From Ursus arctos (lineage: Eukaryota > Chordata > Mammalia > Carnivora > Ursidae): a stretch of DNA of 64,000 bases. The translations under genes were made by a program, and so were the position numbers. The notes beneath the pieces are model-generated. The model ran no database searches. It was not told the DNA's origin and worked only from the letters and a program-made list of their open reading frames with translations. Location: contig NW_026622863.1 of NCBI RefSeq assembly GCF_023065955.2, forward strand, positions 44,002,177-44,066,176, read 5' to 3'. Positions 44,661 through 56,282 of this stretch are shown here, one piece after another. How positions within the stretch are numbered: the first letter of the stretch is position 1; every line of letters starts with the position of its first letter.

Positions 44661-44880
44661 GGGCGCCTGGGTGGCTCAGTCGTTAAATGTCTGCGTTCGG
44701 CCCAGGGCGTGATCCCAGGATCCTGGGATCCGGCCCCGCATCGGGCTCCTCCGCTGGGAGCCGGCTTCTTCCTCTCCCACTCCCCCTGCTTGTGTTCCCT
44801 CTCTTGCTGGCTGTCTCTCTCTCTGTCAAATAAATAAATAAAATCTTAAGATTAAAAAAAAAAAGAGAAAAAAGAAATGA
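44661..44880 (+). mobile_element. CAN-SINE, young subfamily
   Basis: GGGGCGCCTGGGTGGCTCAG, TCGTTAAATGTCTGCGTTCG, GGGCGTGATCCCAGGATCCT. Target-site duplication AAAGAAATGAGG. Confidence 0.95.
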
Positions 44881-44881
44881 G

Positions 44882-44996
44882 GGGGTGTCTGGCAGGCTCA
44901 GTTGGCAGAGCATGTGACCCCTTAACCTCAAGGTGGTGAGTTCAAGCCCCACCTTGAGCCTGAAGCCTACTTAAAATAAAAAATAAAATAAAATAA
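44882..44996 (+). mobile_element. Short carnivore SINE
   Basis: GGGTGTCTGGCAGGCTCAGT head, GTGAGTTCAAGCCCCACCTT core, AAAATAAAA-rich tail. Followed by a further AAGAAATGAGGCAG copy. Confidence 0.88.
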
Positions 44997-45358
44997 AAAG
45001 AAATGAGGCAGTTGGCCCAAGATTGGGTAGCAATGGAACTCTAGCCAGACTCGGGCGTCAGATCCCACTAGGCTGTGCAATGAGTGGGTGCCAGGGAGGG
45101 TGAACACCGCCCTCAAGCCTGGAGCAGGCACGGAGACCATCTGGAGCCTTCCAGCCCAGAGGAAGCCATGTGACTTTTGCTTGCTCCTGCCCGCCAGACT
45201 TTTCATCGGCCCTGGCCCGCCCACCGCCAGCTGCAAACGGCATCGCCTGCACGGCTCCCGTTTCCATGGGTCAAATCTCCATCCCCAACCTTCAGCACAA
45301 CTGATGTCCTGGGAGCCCGCAGGGACATCGTAGCTCCTTCTGCCTCTCCTCTCTTTCC

Positions 45359-45364
45359 AATAAA
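45359..45364 (+). terminator. Plus-strand AATAAA facing the ECH1 poly(A) signal
   Basis: CCAATAAAGACACTGGG on the plus strand, 22 bases before the minus-strand ECH1 signal. No plus-strand gene is recognised upstream, so it may be chance. Confidence 0.25.
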
Positions 45365-45386
45365 GACACTGGGTTCCTTAAGTTGC

Positions 45387-45392
45387 TTTATT
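45387..45392 (-). terminator. Poly(A) signal of ECH1
   Basis: GAACAATAAAGCAACTT on the minus strand, about 170 bases past the stop codon. Confidence 0.85.
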
Positions 45393-45559
45393 GTTCGGGT
45401 GAAAATAAGGCCCTGGGCATGAGGAAAGCAGCGTTATCAAGTTAGAAACCGGGAGACCAAGCGAGAAGGCACCAGGCGACCATCTTCACTAATTCTCCTT
45501 CTCTGGATGAGGAAATGGCCGTGAGGTGGGACAAGGCCAGGTCCGGGGCTCGGCGGCTC

Positions 45560-48500
45560 TCAGAGTTTGGAGAAGGTGACGTCCTTCAGTTCCTGCTTCT
45601 CCATTGCAGCCTGGACAGACTTAACGATGTCCTGCGTTTGCAGCATGCTCATGTTCCAGGTGGCCTGGATAAAGAGGGTGGAGTGTAATGGCAGGGGCGG
45701 GGAAAGATTGGAGTTGGGCCAATGAAAAACACGGAAGAAACAGCAGCGCACCAATCAGAGGACAAGGGCTGCCGAGGGTTGCTGGGACCTGATTGGCCGC
45801 CCTGCCACCAGAGGACGGCTGCGATTTGGCTGGCCGCAGAGCCTTACCGCGTAGTTGAGGCCCTCAGCCACCGAATGGTTGCGGGAGTAGACCAGGTTGA
45901 TCTTGGTGCTTTGCACTGCTACTGGGCTCTTGGTGGAAATCTCGGCCGCCAGGGTGAAGGCCGCATCAAGCATGCCCACCTTGTCGGGGAACACCCGGCT
46001 GCGGATGAAGGGAATCCGTCATGGGGGAGGGCGGGGAGGCCGCGGTGGGAGAAAGAGTCTCGCCCACGGACGAGTAAGTAGCCAATCACAGTAGAAAGCA
46101 AAAAACCGCCAGTGAAACGAACCAATCAGAGCAGGGCACTGGACTGCAGCGTGAAGAACTGACCACCCAGACAACGTAAGCCCCGGTGTAATCCCGTGAG
46201 GATACACCCGGACCCAAAGAGCCCGGTGCAGGTTGTCCCTTAGCTCTTAACCAGCACAGGCCTCGGCTCCTACCTGACCAGCCCACTGCTCAGGGCCTCA
46301 TCAGCCATCATCTTGCGGGAAGTGAAGGCCAGCTCGTTGACCAGGCTGCATGAGGGAAGGGCATATCAGGGGCCCGCCGTCATCCTGGGTCCAGGAGATG
46401 CCCTGCGGTCCCCTCCCCGGCTCCTCCACCCACCTCTGGTTTCCGATGACTTTGGGCAGTCGCTGCAGCGTACCTACATCGGCCGCCAAACCGATGTCCA
46501 CCTCCTGGGGAGGGCCATCATGTCAGTATTTGGTTTGTGCCCAATACTGCCCCCTGCCCCCACCCCCAACCTCAGTGCCAGTGAAATTCAGCATCTGCTG
46601 CAGAGGTCCCACTCCACACCCACCTCAAAGGCTGCCCCCCAGACACCCCATTTCATTGCCATCCACCTGCTTTCGCCCATGTAGGTTCCTTCACCCTAGA
46701 ACACAGCCCACCTTGCAATTCGTCTGCCTTCCCAACTCCTCCAGGCCGGTCACATCTATCTCTAGAGGGAAGCCCTCAAACCCTGCTCATCTGACTCCCT
46801 CACTGCCTCTGTGGGCTCCATCCTGCCTCAAGTCCTCTCCAGCCCTGTCCCAGCAGCAACTCCAGCTTCCGCCCCAGCCCCAGCCCCATACCCTTACCCA
46901 CTCCAAACCCCACGTGGACTGCATGGCCTACCCTTGACTTCCTTCATGGCCAAAGTGTTACTTTTGTTTTTTAAGATTTACTTATTTATTCAAGAGAGAG
47001 AGAGCAAGCAGGGGGAAGGGCAGAGAGAAAGGGAGAATCCCAGGCCGACTCCCCGCTGAACTCGGAGCCGGATGCATGGAGCTCGATCTCATGACCCTGA
47101 TCCGAAATCAAGAGCTGGACGCTTAACCAACTGAGCCCTCCAGGCACCCGCAGCGTTACTTTTTAAGGTTCAAGTCTGACTAACTCTTCCACGAAGCCCT
47201 CCCTTCTCACCCTCACTCTCACCCCCATCCCCCTAACCTGCTCTGCAGCGCCTCTGCCCCTGCCTAGCCACTTGTCGGCCACCTCTAAGCAGGGTCCGAG
47301 GAAGCAGCTCAGGGGCATGGCTCACCTTCACCTGGAAGCAAGCATCCTGGGCACAGTACCGGACGTCACAAGCCGTGATGAGGTCCACGCCTGCAAGGGG
47401 GAGGCCAGGGGCGTTGAACGATCCCAAGGATCGACCCCTCCTCCCAGGTGATGGGTTTGCGCCTCTGGGCAGGGTTCAACTAGCAACTGATCTGACGCTG
47501 GAGGTCACTGGCTGAGGCGGAGAGGCAGCAGCCAGCTGACAGGCGCCAGCCAGAGTGCCCGGAGGGGTGTGGGAGGCTCAGACTCACCTGCACCAATGCA
47601 GGCCCCGTGGATGGCGGCGATCACAGGCTTCGGGCACTGCAAGGGAACGGGAAGGGTGGGGTCAGGGCTGGTCCAGAAGAGAGGGACAGGGTTGGGGGGG
47701 TGCCCTGCCAGCCCCCCGGAGAACCTTCTCGATGACGTTGAAAGTCTCTTGGTATCTGCTGACGAGGCTACGGAGGTACCAGCTGATGCGGGCCACATCA
47801 TCTCCGTGGGGCTGAAGGATTTCCGAAGCCATGTCCGTAAGGTCAATACCTGGTAGGGGAGGCACGAGGAGGCTCATGTAGCCTCCCACGCACCCCCTTC
47901 CCCTGTCCCCTCCCACAGCCCCAACTAGAGGTCAGAACTCAGACTTAGCAGATTCGAACCCCCAAACCACGACAGTGGAGAAAGCTGCTCACACAGGATC
48001 TAGCGAGGGATTGCATATGGGGGGTGAAATAAATAAAAGCTAACACGTATGGGGTCATTACTCCCTTTATCCTCACAATAAGCCCATGAGGTGGGTCCCA
48101 CTACTATCTCCCATTTTGCTGGGGGGTAAACTGAGGCATGTGACATTTAAGTCACTTGCCCAAGGTCACACTGGCTTGTGAGTAGTGTGGCACTGGGATT
48201 TTAAGCCCAGAACCATGCACTGGCTCTAGAGGTCGTGCTTGTCACTATCACGCCAGATGGCGCAGGAGACGGGTTTTGGCATGAGTCAACGGTGGAAACG
48301 TTTCCTCAGGAAGACTCGAGATGGAGAAATTTCTGTGGCCTCCAACCGCAAGACAGTCTCAAATCTAACCTTTCCTCTACTAATCATTCTTGGAAACCAG
48401 AGGACCCGTAGTCTGGCTAAAATAGTTTCCCCTGGTCTCCCTGCTCCCAGTCCTGCCCTGCTGTTCCCCACACGCAGCCAAACAAACTCGTGAGCACGTC

Positions 48501-51500
48501 AGGGCCTTCTTCTCTTCCCTCCCATCTCACTTACTTGGAAGAAAATACAAGGTATGTGGCAAGACCTCACCAGCCCTTACGAACACCGTTTCCTGCCTGT
48601 TCCTTTGAGCAAACAGGCCTCCAACAGCTGTTCCAACACCACCACACAGTCCCTTCCCAGGGCTTTGTTTTTCTATATACAGCTCTCTCTGCCTAGAACA
48701 GTCCCTCCCCAGTGATGGTCAGAAGACTGACTCCAGGGGCATCTGGGGGGGGCTCAGTTGGTTAAGCGTCTGACTTCGGCTCAGATCATGAACCTGGGGT
48801 CCTGGGATCGAGCCCCGCATCAGGCTCCCTGCTCAGCACAGAGTCTGCTTCCCCTTCTCCCTCTGCCCCTCCCCACGTGCTTGTGCACACTCTCTCTCTG
48901 TCAAATAAATAAATAAAACCTCAAAAAAAAAAAAAAAAGACTGATTTTATCATTCTGTTCAGGCCACAGCTCAAAGGTCACCTTCTCGGAGAGGCTCCGG
49001 CTACCCTGGCTAAGTAGCAGCCCCAGCACCCTCTACCTCCCTCTCCAGCTTATCTTGGTCACTGCCCTCTCGTTATCACATAATTGTGCGCTTATCTCAT
49101 TTAGTGCCTGTCTCCCCCTCTAGGATGTGAGCTCCAGGAGTCGAGTTCTGTCTTTCTGTCCACTACTTCATCCCCAGTACCTAAGCAGAGCCTAGCATGC
49201 AGCAGGCGCACAATAAGTGAACAATACAGACAACACTGAGCTGCCTTCCATGGGGAAGACAGACGAGTAAGTCAATACATTTTGTCTGGTGGTGACAAGT
49301 GCTGAAAGAAAATTACAGCAGGGAAGTGGAACAGAGTGTGTTGGGGTGTGTGTGTGTGCAGTGAGGGCTGCTGCGGTATTAAATGGGGTGGTCGGAGGGC
49401 ACCTGAGTGGCTCAGTCAGTTGAGCGACTGACTGTTGGTTTCAGCTCAGGTCATGATCTCAGGGTCATGAGATCCAGCCCTGCACTGGGCTGGACACTGA
49501 GTGCAGAATCTGCTTGGGACTCTCTCTCCCTCTTCCCTTATAAATAAATCTTAAAAAAAAATAAATGGGGTGGTCACTGAAAAAGCAACTTTTTTTTAGA
49601 GGAAGTGTGTGCACGAGCAGGAGTAGGGGTGGAATGGGAGAGGGGCAGAGAGCGAGGGAGAGACAGAATTTTAAGCAGGCTCCATACTTAGCGTCGTGCC
49701 TGATGAAGGGCTTGATCGCACAACCCTGAGATCATGACCTGAGCCAAATTTGAGAGTTGGATGCTTAACTGACTGAAACCACTCAGGTGCTCCTGAAAAA
49801 GTGACTTTTGAGTAAAGATCTGAAGAAGGAGAGGGAAGGAGCTATAGGGATATCTGGGATCAGAGAGTTCCAAATGTCAGGAAGAGCCAGTGCAAAGGCC
49901 CTGTGGTAGGAACGACCCTGCTCTGTGTGAGGAGCATGGACGAGGCGGGGATCTAGGTGACGGGGCAGAATGTACAGGGCCTCACAGGCGAGGGGTGGAC
50001 TTTGACTCTTACTCTGAGGGAGAGCTGGCTATGAGATGGTTCTAAACAGAAACATCCTCACTTTCTTCCTCCTGGGGTTAATCATTCTCATCCTTTTGCC
50101 TCTGAACAATGCTATTTAATAAACCCAAAAAACCATCCCCACATGTGGCCACACCCCCAGCCATCTGGGGCTCTGCGGCCTCCACAGCCTATTTAAATGA
50201 GAGACCCGAGGATTTTGGGTTCAGGGTAGAGCTGAATTTGTGCGAGGTAAATATTGGTAAGACAGGACTCCCCTGTGTGACCAAGTCCGGGCCACTTCAT
50301 CCTATGGGCCTCAGGCTTCTTCTCCGTAAAATGAGGGTAAAACCACCCGGAGAGCTGACGGAGATGCAAGTACTGGAGGAAGCAGAGCCCCAGAAGCCCT
50401 TCAGGCCCTGCCTGTCACGTCCTGGTGGCACAGTTACTATTCTTATGCACCCCATCTCAGTGGAGGCCGCCTTCCACAGCACATCTGCGAGGCCTGTGTG
50501 ACTCCACGGAATGCACACGGGCTCCCAGAACAAGCCCAGCCTGGCACCTTGCGACACCCCCTTTCACCGGCTTTTCTGGTTTATCCACCCCGCCCGGCCC
50601 TGCACACACCGGACTTTTGCAACTCCTTGAGATAAAGGACCAGACCGTGGTGTCCTCCCTCCCACGTAAGAACTGCTCCCTGCAGAGAAGGCCCCCATCT
50701 GGCTCCCCTGGGAACCTCTAAATGCTCCAGACCTCATTCATAATCCCAGCTCTGCTATTCGTTATTCAAAAGAGTAATGGCTACATCAACAAAAGTCCTA
50801 CCCGTTTTAGGGGCACCTGGGGAGGCTCAGCCGGTTAAGCATCTGACTCTTTTTTTTTTTTTTAAGATGTATTTATTTATTTCAGAGAAAGAGAGAGAGA
50901 GCAGGAGCAAGAGCAGGGGGAGGGGCAGAGAGAGAGGGACAAGCAGACTCCGCACTGAGCGCAGAGGCTGATACGGGGCTTGATCCCAGGACCCCGAGAT
51001 CTTGACCTGAGCCGAAACCGAGAGTCGGATGCTCAAATGACTGATCCACCCAGGCGCCCAAGCAGCTGACTCTTGATTTCAGCTCAGGTCATGATCTCAG
51101 CCTTGTGAGATCAAGCCCTGCATGGGGCCCTGTGCTCAGTGGGGAGTCTGCTTGAGATTCTCTCTTGTGCTCCCTCTATCCCCTCTGTCCTGCTCTCACA
51201 TGTGCTCTTGCTCTCCCCCCAGCCCCCAAAAAAATCTCAGCTCTGCCATTTGCCATCTGTGAGAACCGGGCAAGTTTCTTCCTCTCTCTGGGCTGCAGTT
51301 TCATCACACATAAAATGGGGGATGATAATTGCACTTGTCCGGAAGGGCTCCAGGGAGAATTAATTAATATGTGTACAATGTCCAGACACTCTGCAGATAT
51401 TAAGTAAGTGTGGGCTACTTCCCTCTTTTTCCCCCCTTAATTAGTGATTCCATTCTATCGTTGGAGCTACTAATTACATTGAGTTTCTTCTTTCTGGTCT

Positions 51501-54500
51501 TGAGAGTCTCGCTGTTGAAAATGGGACCAGACAGCTATGGTCAGCCGAGAGCTGAAAAGTGAGGGCCCCAGGACTGGTACCCCCACCAATGAAGTCTCAT
51601 CATTTGCTTCTCAGGCACGAAGCTCTATGAGGATGAGGGCCGAGAACTAGGGCTGAGAACCAGGGCCTACCTGCCTGTTTCTAGATCCCTGGCACCCAGG
51701 AAGGGGCTAGCACTGCAGTGTTTGTTGTACAAACAAACAGATCAACAAAAGGAGAACAGAGAGAGGGGTAGAAAGTAAACAAGGGACACAAACATCAAGA
51801 AGTTGACAGGGGAAACAACCAGAAATAGATTGTTTACTGTCTGTCTTCCCCACTGAGCTGGCAACTCTGTGACGCCAGGGCCCAGGGCTGCCTCGGTCAC
51901 CACCGAGTCCCCAGCACCGGGCTGGGCCCTGTGGAGGCAATCAGTGGATGTGATGCTGCCCTTCTGGTACAGACCTGCCCACATATGACAACGACGTGTG
52001 TTCTGGATCGACAAGATATAAACCACCATCTGATGCAACGGGGCAGATTCTGGAGGAAGTTATCACTTAAAAGAAGGGACTGGCACCCGGTGAGTAAGTT
52101 GGAGGTTTTGTTTTGCTTTAAAGATTCATTTATTGGGCGTCCGGGTAGCTCAGTCAGTTAAGTGTCTTCCTTCAACTTGGGTCATGATCCCAGGGTCCTG
52201 GGATTGAGCCCCGTATCAGGCTCCTGCTCAGCAGGGAGCCTGCTTCTCCTTCTCCCTCTGCCTCTCCCCCAGCCTGTGCTTTCTCTCTCTCCCTCTCTCT
52301 CAAATAAATGAATACAATCCTAGAAAAAAAAAAAGATTCATTTATTTATTTGAGAGAGAGAGAGAAAGAGAAAGAAAAAGCGTGAGCACAAGGGGCAGAA
52401 GGAGAGAAAGAATCTCAAGCAGACTCTGCACTGAGCTTGGAGTCCAATGTGGGGCTCGATCTCACAACTCTGACCTGAGATCACGACCTGAGCTGAAACC
52501 AAGAGTCGGACCCTTAACTGACTGCACCACCCAGGAGCCCTCTGAGTTAGCTGTTTTTAAAGTCTCTAGACTGAGGGGAGGCTGGAAGTTGTGCTTGAAG
52601 AACCAAAAAACAGAGACCAGGGTGACCGTCGCTGCTGGAAAGTGAGGCGGAAAATTCCAGAAAAGAGAGAGCCAGAGAGGGGAGCCCTAAATTCTGTGGA
52701 CAACCTCTGCCCAAGTCTCTTGCTGACCCATGAACTATGCATGCAACCCAGCAAGAGATTTAAAAGCTGATTCCAACTGAGCTGCTAAAACAGGCAACTC
52801 AATGCTCTCTGGAGGTAGAGCATAGGACCCAGAGTTTCCACAACATCTTTCCATATCCCAGTATCCCAGGATATAGTCCAAACTTATTCCAAATGCAAAC
52901 AAACAGGAGAATGAGACCGAGTCTTTCAAGAGAAAAGATAATGAACCAAGACTGACCCCAACGTGACCCGGATGCTGGAATCAGGAGACAAGAATTTTAA
53001 AGCAGTGGTTAGAACGATGATCAACAGTGCAAAGGAAAATATGCTTGTGATAATAACAAGCTATGAAACTCCAGGAGAGAAATGGCAAAAATAAAAAAGA
53101 ACCAAATGGAAATTTGAGAACTGAAAACTCCAGTATCAGAAATTTTAAAAATCACTGGATGGGCTTCACAGCAGAATAGAGATGACAAAGGATTCAGTGA
53201 ATGTGGTCAATGGAAATTATCCAGTCTGAAGAACAGGCCTGCGGGAAATCAGAAGTTCTAACAGACATGTAATTGGAAATCAGTTTGTGTGTGTTGACTA
53301 ATTATATGAAAGCATGTTAGTATAATACACCTTAGTTACATTAAACACACACACACACACACAACAAAACTAGGGGCACCTGGGTGGCTCAGCCGGTTAA
53401 GTGTTTGCATTTGGCTCAGGTCATGATCTCAGGGTCCTGGGATCCAGCCCCGCATCGGGCTCTCTGCTCACAGTGGAGTCTGCTTCTCCCTCCCCTCCTC
53501 TCCCTCTGTGCCTTCTCTCTCTTTCTCAAATAAATAAATAAACTCTTAAAAAAAACACACACACACAACAGACTGAGAGTTAAGGGCCTTGGTCAAGGCC
53601 ATGGATCAGACTTCAAAGTCCATCATCCTGTCACTTCTGCTGGACTCATTTTGGTATTTGAATGTTTTAAATTAAAAAAAAAAAAAGATTAAAGTGGAAG
53701 TTAGAAGCTGGTTGAAACCCTAATTAAGAAGCATTGCGCTATTGCCAGGAACACGGGAGACTGGCAGGGGTGGGGGTGGAGAGTAGCCGGTACCTGCACT
53801 GAACATCTTTCCTGCACCAGAGATCACCACAGCCCGACAGTCAGGGTCTTGTGCTATCTTGTTGAAGCACTCCACCATCTCTCTGGGAAGGGCAAGGAGA
53901 GAAAGGCTGTGTCTTGGAAGGGTATCCCTTGCCCTCGTGTCACCTGTCCCCCCACACCCCACCCCTGCCCACTCCCTCAGCCCCTGCCTCCTCTGGCAGG
54001 CAGGCCTCCATGATCTGCAGGCCCTACCTCCAGAAGGCTCTGTTCATGGCATTCCTCTTCTCAGGCCGGTTTAGCTGCACATGCAGGATGTGTTTCTGAG
54101 CAGCTGTCACCCGAAGGGACTCATAGTTGTGGTCTGGCGCTTCTCTGGGGGCTGCAGTGGAGGCCTCATCTTGAGCAATGGAGCTCATGGGGCAAAGGCT
54201 AAGGCTGAGTCCCTGGGGGGTGGGAGCCATCACTCCTGGAGAGACAAAGGAAAGAAGAGCCTTTGATGAGCCCAGGTTGGGAACACAGTGCCTTCAAGAG
54301 CAGAAGGCACACATTTCATCTCAGTAATGTTAGACTGGGGAACACAGGTCCCTAAGAAACCTGTTTAGGGGGATACAAACTTTCAGATTAGGAATGCACT
54401 TATCAGTGGCCTCAGTGTGAAGACTCCTTCAGACCCTTGATCATGGGACTGACCGCACACTGGGAACACTAAGCTGTCAGCCACCCAATTGTAAGACACA

Positions 54501-54696
54501 GGCTTACAGAATTAGGGAGCTCTTTGGTTGGGAGCACCAGGCACCCCTGTGTTTAAGGTGCTCAGACCGGTACCCGGGGCGGGCCTCCCCATCCTAACGG
54601 TGGCACGACAGAGCAATGGACTTCCAGAGGTCGAGGTGACTCACGCCGTATCAGCAGTTTCCGGAGACTGCGAGATGCCGCCATCGCTGCCGCCAT
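45560..54696 (-). CDS. ECH1: Delta(3,5)-delta(2,4)-dienoyl-CoA isomerase
   Basis: A crotonase-fold enzyme that shifts double bases of 3,5-dienoyl-CoA to 2,4-dienoyl-CoA in beta-oxidation of odd-position unsaturated fatty acids, in mitochondria and peroxisomes. Ten exons: 54645-54696, 54028-54235, 53794-53882, 47725-47849, 47588-47636, 47326-47390, 46434-46504, 46274-46345, 45848-45998, 45560-45664; 987 nt, 328 aa, the same length as human. The N-terminus MAAAMAASRSLRKLLIRR is Arg/Leu-rich, fitting a mitochondrial presequence, and the C-terminal SKL is a perfect peroxisomal PTS1. The CoA and oxyanion-hole segments SGAGKMFSAGID and HGACIGAGVD are present, as is EVDIGLAAD with the acidic catalytic residues. 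Intron 3 (about 5.9 kb) holds most of the length. Confidence 0.97.
46968..47152 (-). mobile_element. CAN-SINE, antisense
   Basis: TTTTTTAAGATTTACTTATT start, CTGAGCCCTCCAGGCACCC end; in ECH1 intron 6. Confidence 0.9.
48025..48240 (-). repeat. MIR, antisense, ECH1 intron 3
   Basis: CCTCACAATAAGCCCATGAG, CACTTGCCCAAGGTCACACT; reverse MIR. Confidence 0.9.
48560..49225 (+). repeat. L2 3' end, split by a SINE
   Basis: TCTGCCTAGAACAGTCCCTC before and GTCACCTTCTCGGAGAGGCT, TAGGATGTGAGCTCCAGGAG, CAGCAGGCGCACAATAAGTG after the SINE at 48737-48940. Confidence 0.88.
48737..48940 (+). mobile_element. CAN-SINE inside L2
   Basis: GGGGCATCTGGGGGGGGCTC head, AAATAAATAAATAAAACCTC tail. AAGACTGACT / AAGACTGATT duplicated target. 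Confidence 0.94.
49398..49563 (+). mobile_element. CAN-SINE, short body
   Basis: GGGCACCTGAGTGGCTCAGT head, GACTGTTGGTTTCAGCTCAG, tail TATAAATAAATCTTAAAAAA. AAATGGGGTGGTC flanks both sides. Confidence 0.92.
49588..49794 (-). mobile_element. CAN-SINE, antisense
   Basis: TTTTTTTAGAGGAAGTGTGT start, ACCACTCAGGTGCTCC end. AAAAAGCAACTTTT / AAAAAGTGACTTTT flank it. Confidence 0.88.
49800..50690. other. ECH1 intron 3 interior, no exon seen
   Basis: Unassigned intronic DNA. No SINE until 50809; no splice-bounded coding segment recognised. Confidence 0.4.
50809..51190 (+). mobile_element. CAN-SINE, split by an antisense CAN-SINE
   Basis: Parts at 50809-50848 and 51059-51190. AAGCATCTGACTCTT and AAGCAGCTGACTCTT are the duplicated target. 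Confidence 0.9.
50849..51058 (-). mobile_element. CAN-SINE nested in a SINE
   Basis: Poly-T, AAGATGTATTTATTTATTTC, ending CTGATCCACCCAGGCGCCC. Confidence 0.93.
51235..51420 (+). repeat. MIR element
   Basis: CTCAGCTCTGCCATTTGCCA, CAGTTTCATCACACATAAAA, GGGGGATGATAATTGCAC. Its upstream part (50740-50775) lies before the nested SINEs. Confidence 0.85.
51421..52110. other. ECH1 intron 3 interior, no exon seen
   Basis: Unassigned; 51840-51950 contains L2-like words (GGGCTGGGCCCTGTGGAGGC). Confidence 0.35.
52115..52540 (-). mobile_element. CAN-SINE, antisense, split by a sense CAN-SINE
   Basis: Parts at 52115-52136 and 52335-52540. AAAGATTCATTTAT is the duplicated target on both sides of the nested SINE. 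Confidence 0.9.
52137..52334 (+). mobile_element. CAN-SINE nested in an antisense SINE
   Basis: GGGCGTCCGGGTAGCTCAGT head, CAAATAAATGAATACAATCC tail then poly-A. Confidence 0.94.
52600..53290 (+). mobile_element. Old L1 fragment (ORF1 region), sense
   Basis: GAACCAAATGGAAATTTGAG, TCACTGGATGGGCTTCACAG and GAAATTATCCAGTCTGAAGA match L1 ORF1 region in order. Many stops. Confidence 0.75.
53343..53366 (+). repeat. (AC)n microsatellite
   Basis: About ten AC units just before a SINE; a second short run ends that SINE near 53556-53568. Confidence 0.9.
53373..53560 (+). mobile_element. CAN-SINE
   Basis: GGGGCACCTGGGTGGCTCAG head, CTCACAGTGGAGTCTGCTTC body, AAATAAATAAATAAACTCTT tail. ACACACACACACAACA flanks both ends. 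Confidence 0.95.
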
Positions 54697-54860
54697 CGTA
54701 AACTAGTAGCTGGACGGACTAACCCAACAAACAGGAAGAAGCCAAGGGGGCGGGCACGACACCACCATGTTTGGCGAGGGCACCGACGCCGCAGCCTAAT
54801 AGCGGTGACGCCCGTCTTTCCGCCATCTTTACGAAGGGCAACCGGAAATAGCTTTCTTGG
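54697..54860 (-). promoter_or_regulatory. ECH1 TATA-less CpG promoter
   Basis: GC- and CpG-rich with no TATA. The minus strand holds an AAGATGGCGG YY1-type site (54822-54831); the plus strand holds ACCGGAAATA, an ETS/GABP-type site (54841-54850). Such pairs are typical of housekeeping and mitochondrial genes. Confidence 0.6.
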
Positions 54861-55287
54861 TTCGCCGACCGCCGCTTAGCAATGGGCCCTTTGCCCCAGT
54901 AGGAACCTGGCCCATTATTGCTGCTGCACATTTCATCACAGCGCTGTTTTATAATGGTAGAAAAATTGGAGACAGCGAAATGTTCAAGGACGTAATGGCT
55001 GAATAACTGCAGTCCTGCAATTTCGTTATCATGCGCTTGTACCTTGTTAACTGAAAAGAAAAAAGTTGTCTAGTACTAAGCTTACCCCTGCAAGGGAATG
55101 AAAACATAGAGGAGCCAACATTGCACGCTGTGTAATCTGTTTGAACTCTCACACCACCAAGAGGTCGGACTAATTTTGATTGTACACAGAGGAAACGAGC
55201 TTTGGGGAGGGAAAGTCACTAGCTCAAGGTTATCTGGGCTTCAGGAGTGCTGAAGAGGGGATTTACGTGGCTCTGAAGTTCATGTTC
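54861..55287. other. ECH1-HNRNPL interval, no gene seen
   Basis: Upstream of the ECH1 promoter. TATAATGGTAGAAAAATTGG near 54950 suggests an old L1 3' fragment; 55130-55260 resembles a reverse MIR (AGTCACTAGCTCAAGGTTAT). Confidence 0.4.
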
Positions 55288-55492
55288 TTTTTTTTTTTTT
55301 TTTTTTTAAAGATTTTATTTATTCATTCGACAGAGAGAGAGACAGCCAGCAAGAGACGGAACACAAGCAGGGGGAATGGGAGAGGAAGCAGGCTCTCAGA
55401 GGAGGAGACTGATGCGGGGCTTGATCCCAGAACACGGGATCATGCCCTGAGCCAAAGGCAGACGCTTAACGACTGTGCCACCCAGGCGCCCC
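55288..55492 (-). mobile_element. CAN-SINE, antisense, young subfamily
   Basis: Long poly-T, AAAGATTTTATTTATTCATT, GACAGCCAGCAAGAGACGGA, ends TGCCACCCAGGCGCCCC. Confidence 0.95.
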
Positions 55493-55799
55493 TAAAATAA
55501 TTTCTTTAAAAAATAAAACTATTTTGGAAAAAGCCAGTTAACCCAAGAGCATCAAAAGTGCCATAAAATTGCTTAAGTACGCTCTTTAGGGAGATGTGCA
55601 CCAAGGTGAACAGAGGCCTCCAGACAGATGGGATTCTAGGAAATACCTTGCCTCCTTAATGTGTCATAGACAGGTACGCTCTTTTGGAAAACAGACCCAG
55701 TAACTTCCATCAGCAGAGAACTGTTTATAGTTATCTATACAGTGGGAAGCTCTGAGGCCACTATGCAGACACCAACGTAAGAGAGGAACAACTTTAAAT
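55493..55799. other. Intergenic, no gene seen
   Basis: Unassigned, AT-rich; no SINE. Confidence 0.4.
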
Positions 55800-55902
55800 T
55801 TCTTTAAGATTTTTTCAAGTAATCTCTACACCCAACATGGGGTTCATACAACCCCGAGATCAAAAGTCACACGCTCTACCAATTGAGCCAGCCAGGTGGC
55901 CG
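55800..55902 (-). mobile_element. Short carnivore SINE, antisense
   Basis: AAGATTTTTTCAAGTAATCT start, ACACCCAACATGGGGTTCAT core, CAGCCAGGTGGCC end. Confidence 0.87.
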
Positions 55903-56282
55903 AAGAGAATTTAAGGGCGTACATTTAGCATCATCAGTTGGTGTAAAGAAGATGGTTCTATATGGCTGTTTGTGCGTAGAGCACAGTACATACATAGAGG
56001 ATCTCTGGAAGGAGATTCAAAACTGCTGACAAGGGATGAAAACTGGGTGCTGGCAGGCAAAATGGGAACATTTTCTTACGCCCATGATTGGCTGGACAAC
56101 AAATCCTAGAGGATTTAGAAGTTTGTGGGTGCAAGGCAACGGTAGTTGCTCTTTTCCAGAGGTTGTTCGAAACTTACCCTGGCGAAGCAGTTTCATCATA
56201 AACGCCATGTGGACTGCAGATGTGAATAACCTGAGTTTAAAAACTTCACCGTAAATTCCCCAAGTGGGTTCTTTTTCTTTTC
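55903..56282. other. Intergenic, no gene seen
   Basis: Unassigned sequence between two short SINEs; no recognised protein. Confidence 0.4.

Noticed and set aside
54697..54960. Possible bidirectional promoter at ECH1
   Set aside because: The CpG-rich region would allow it, but no plus-strand gene or poly(A) signal is recognisable before HNRNPL, which is on the minus strand.
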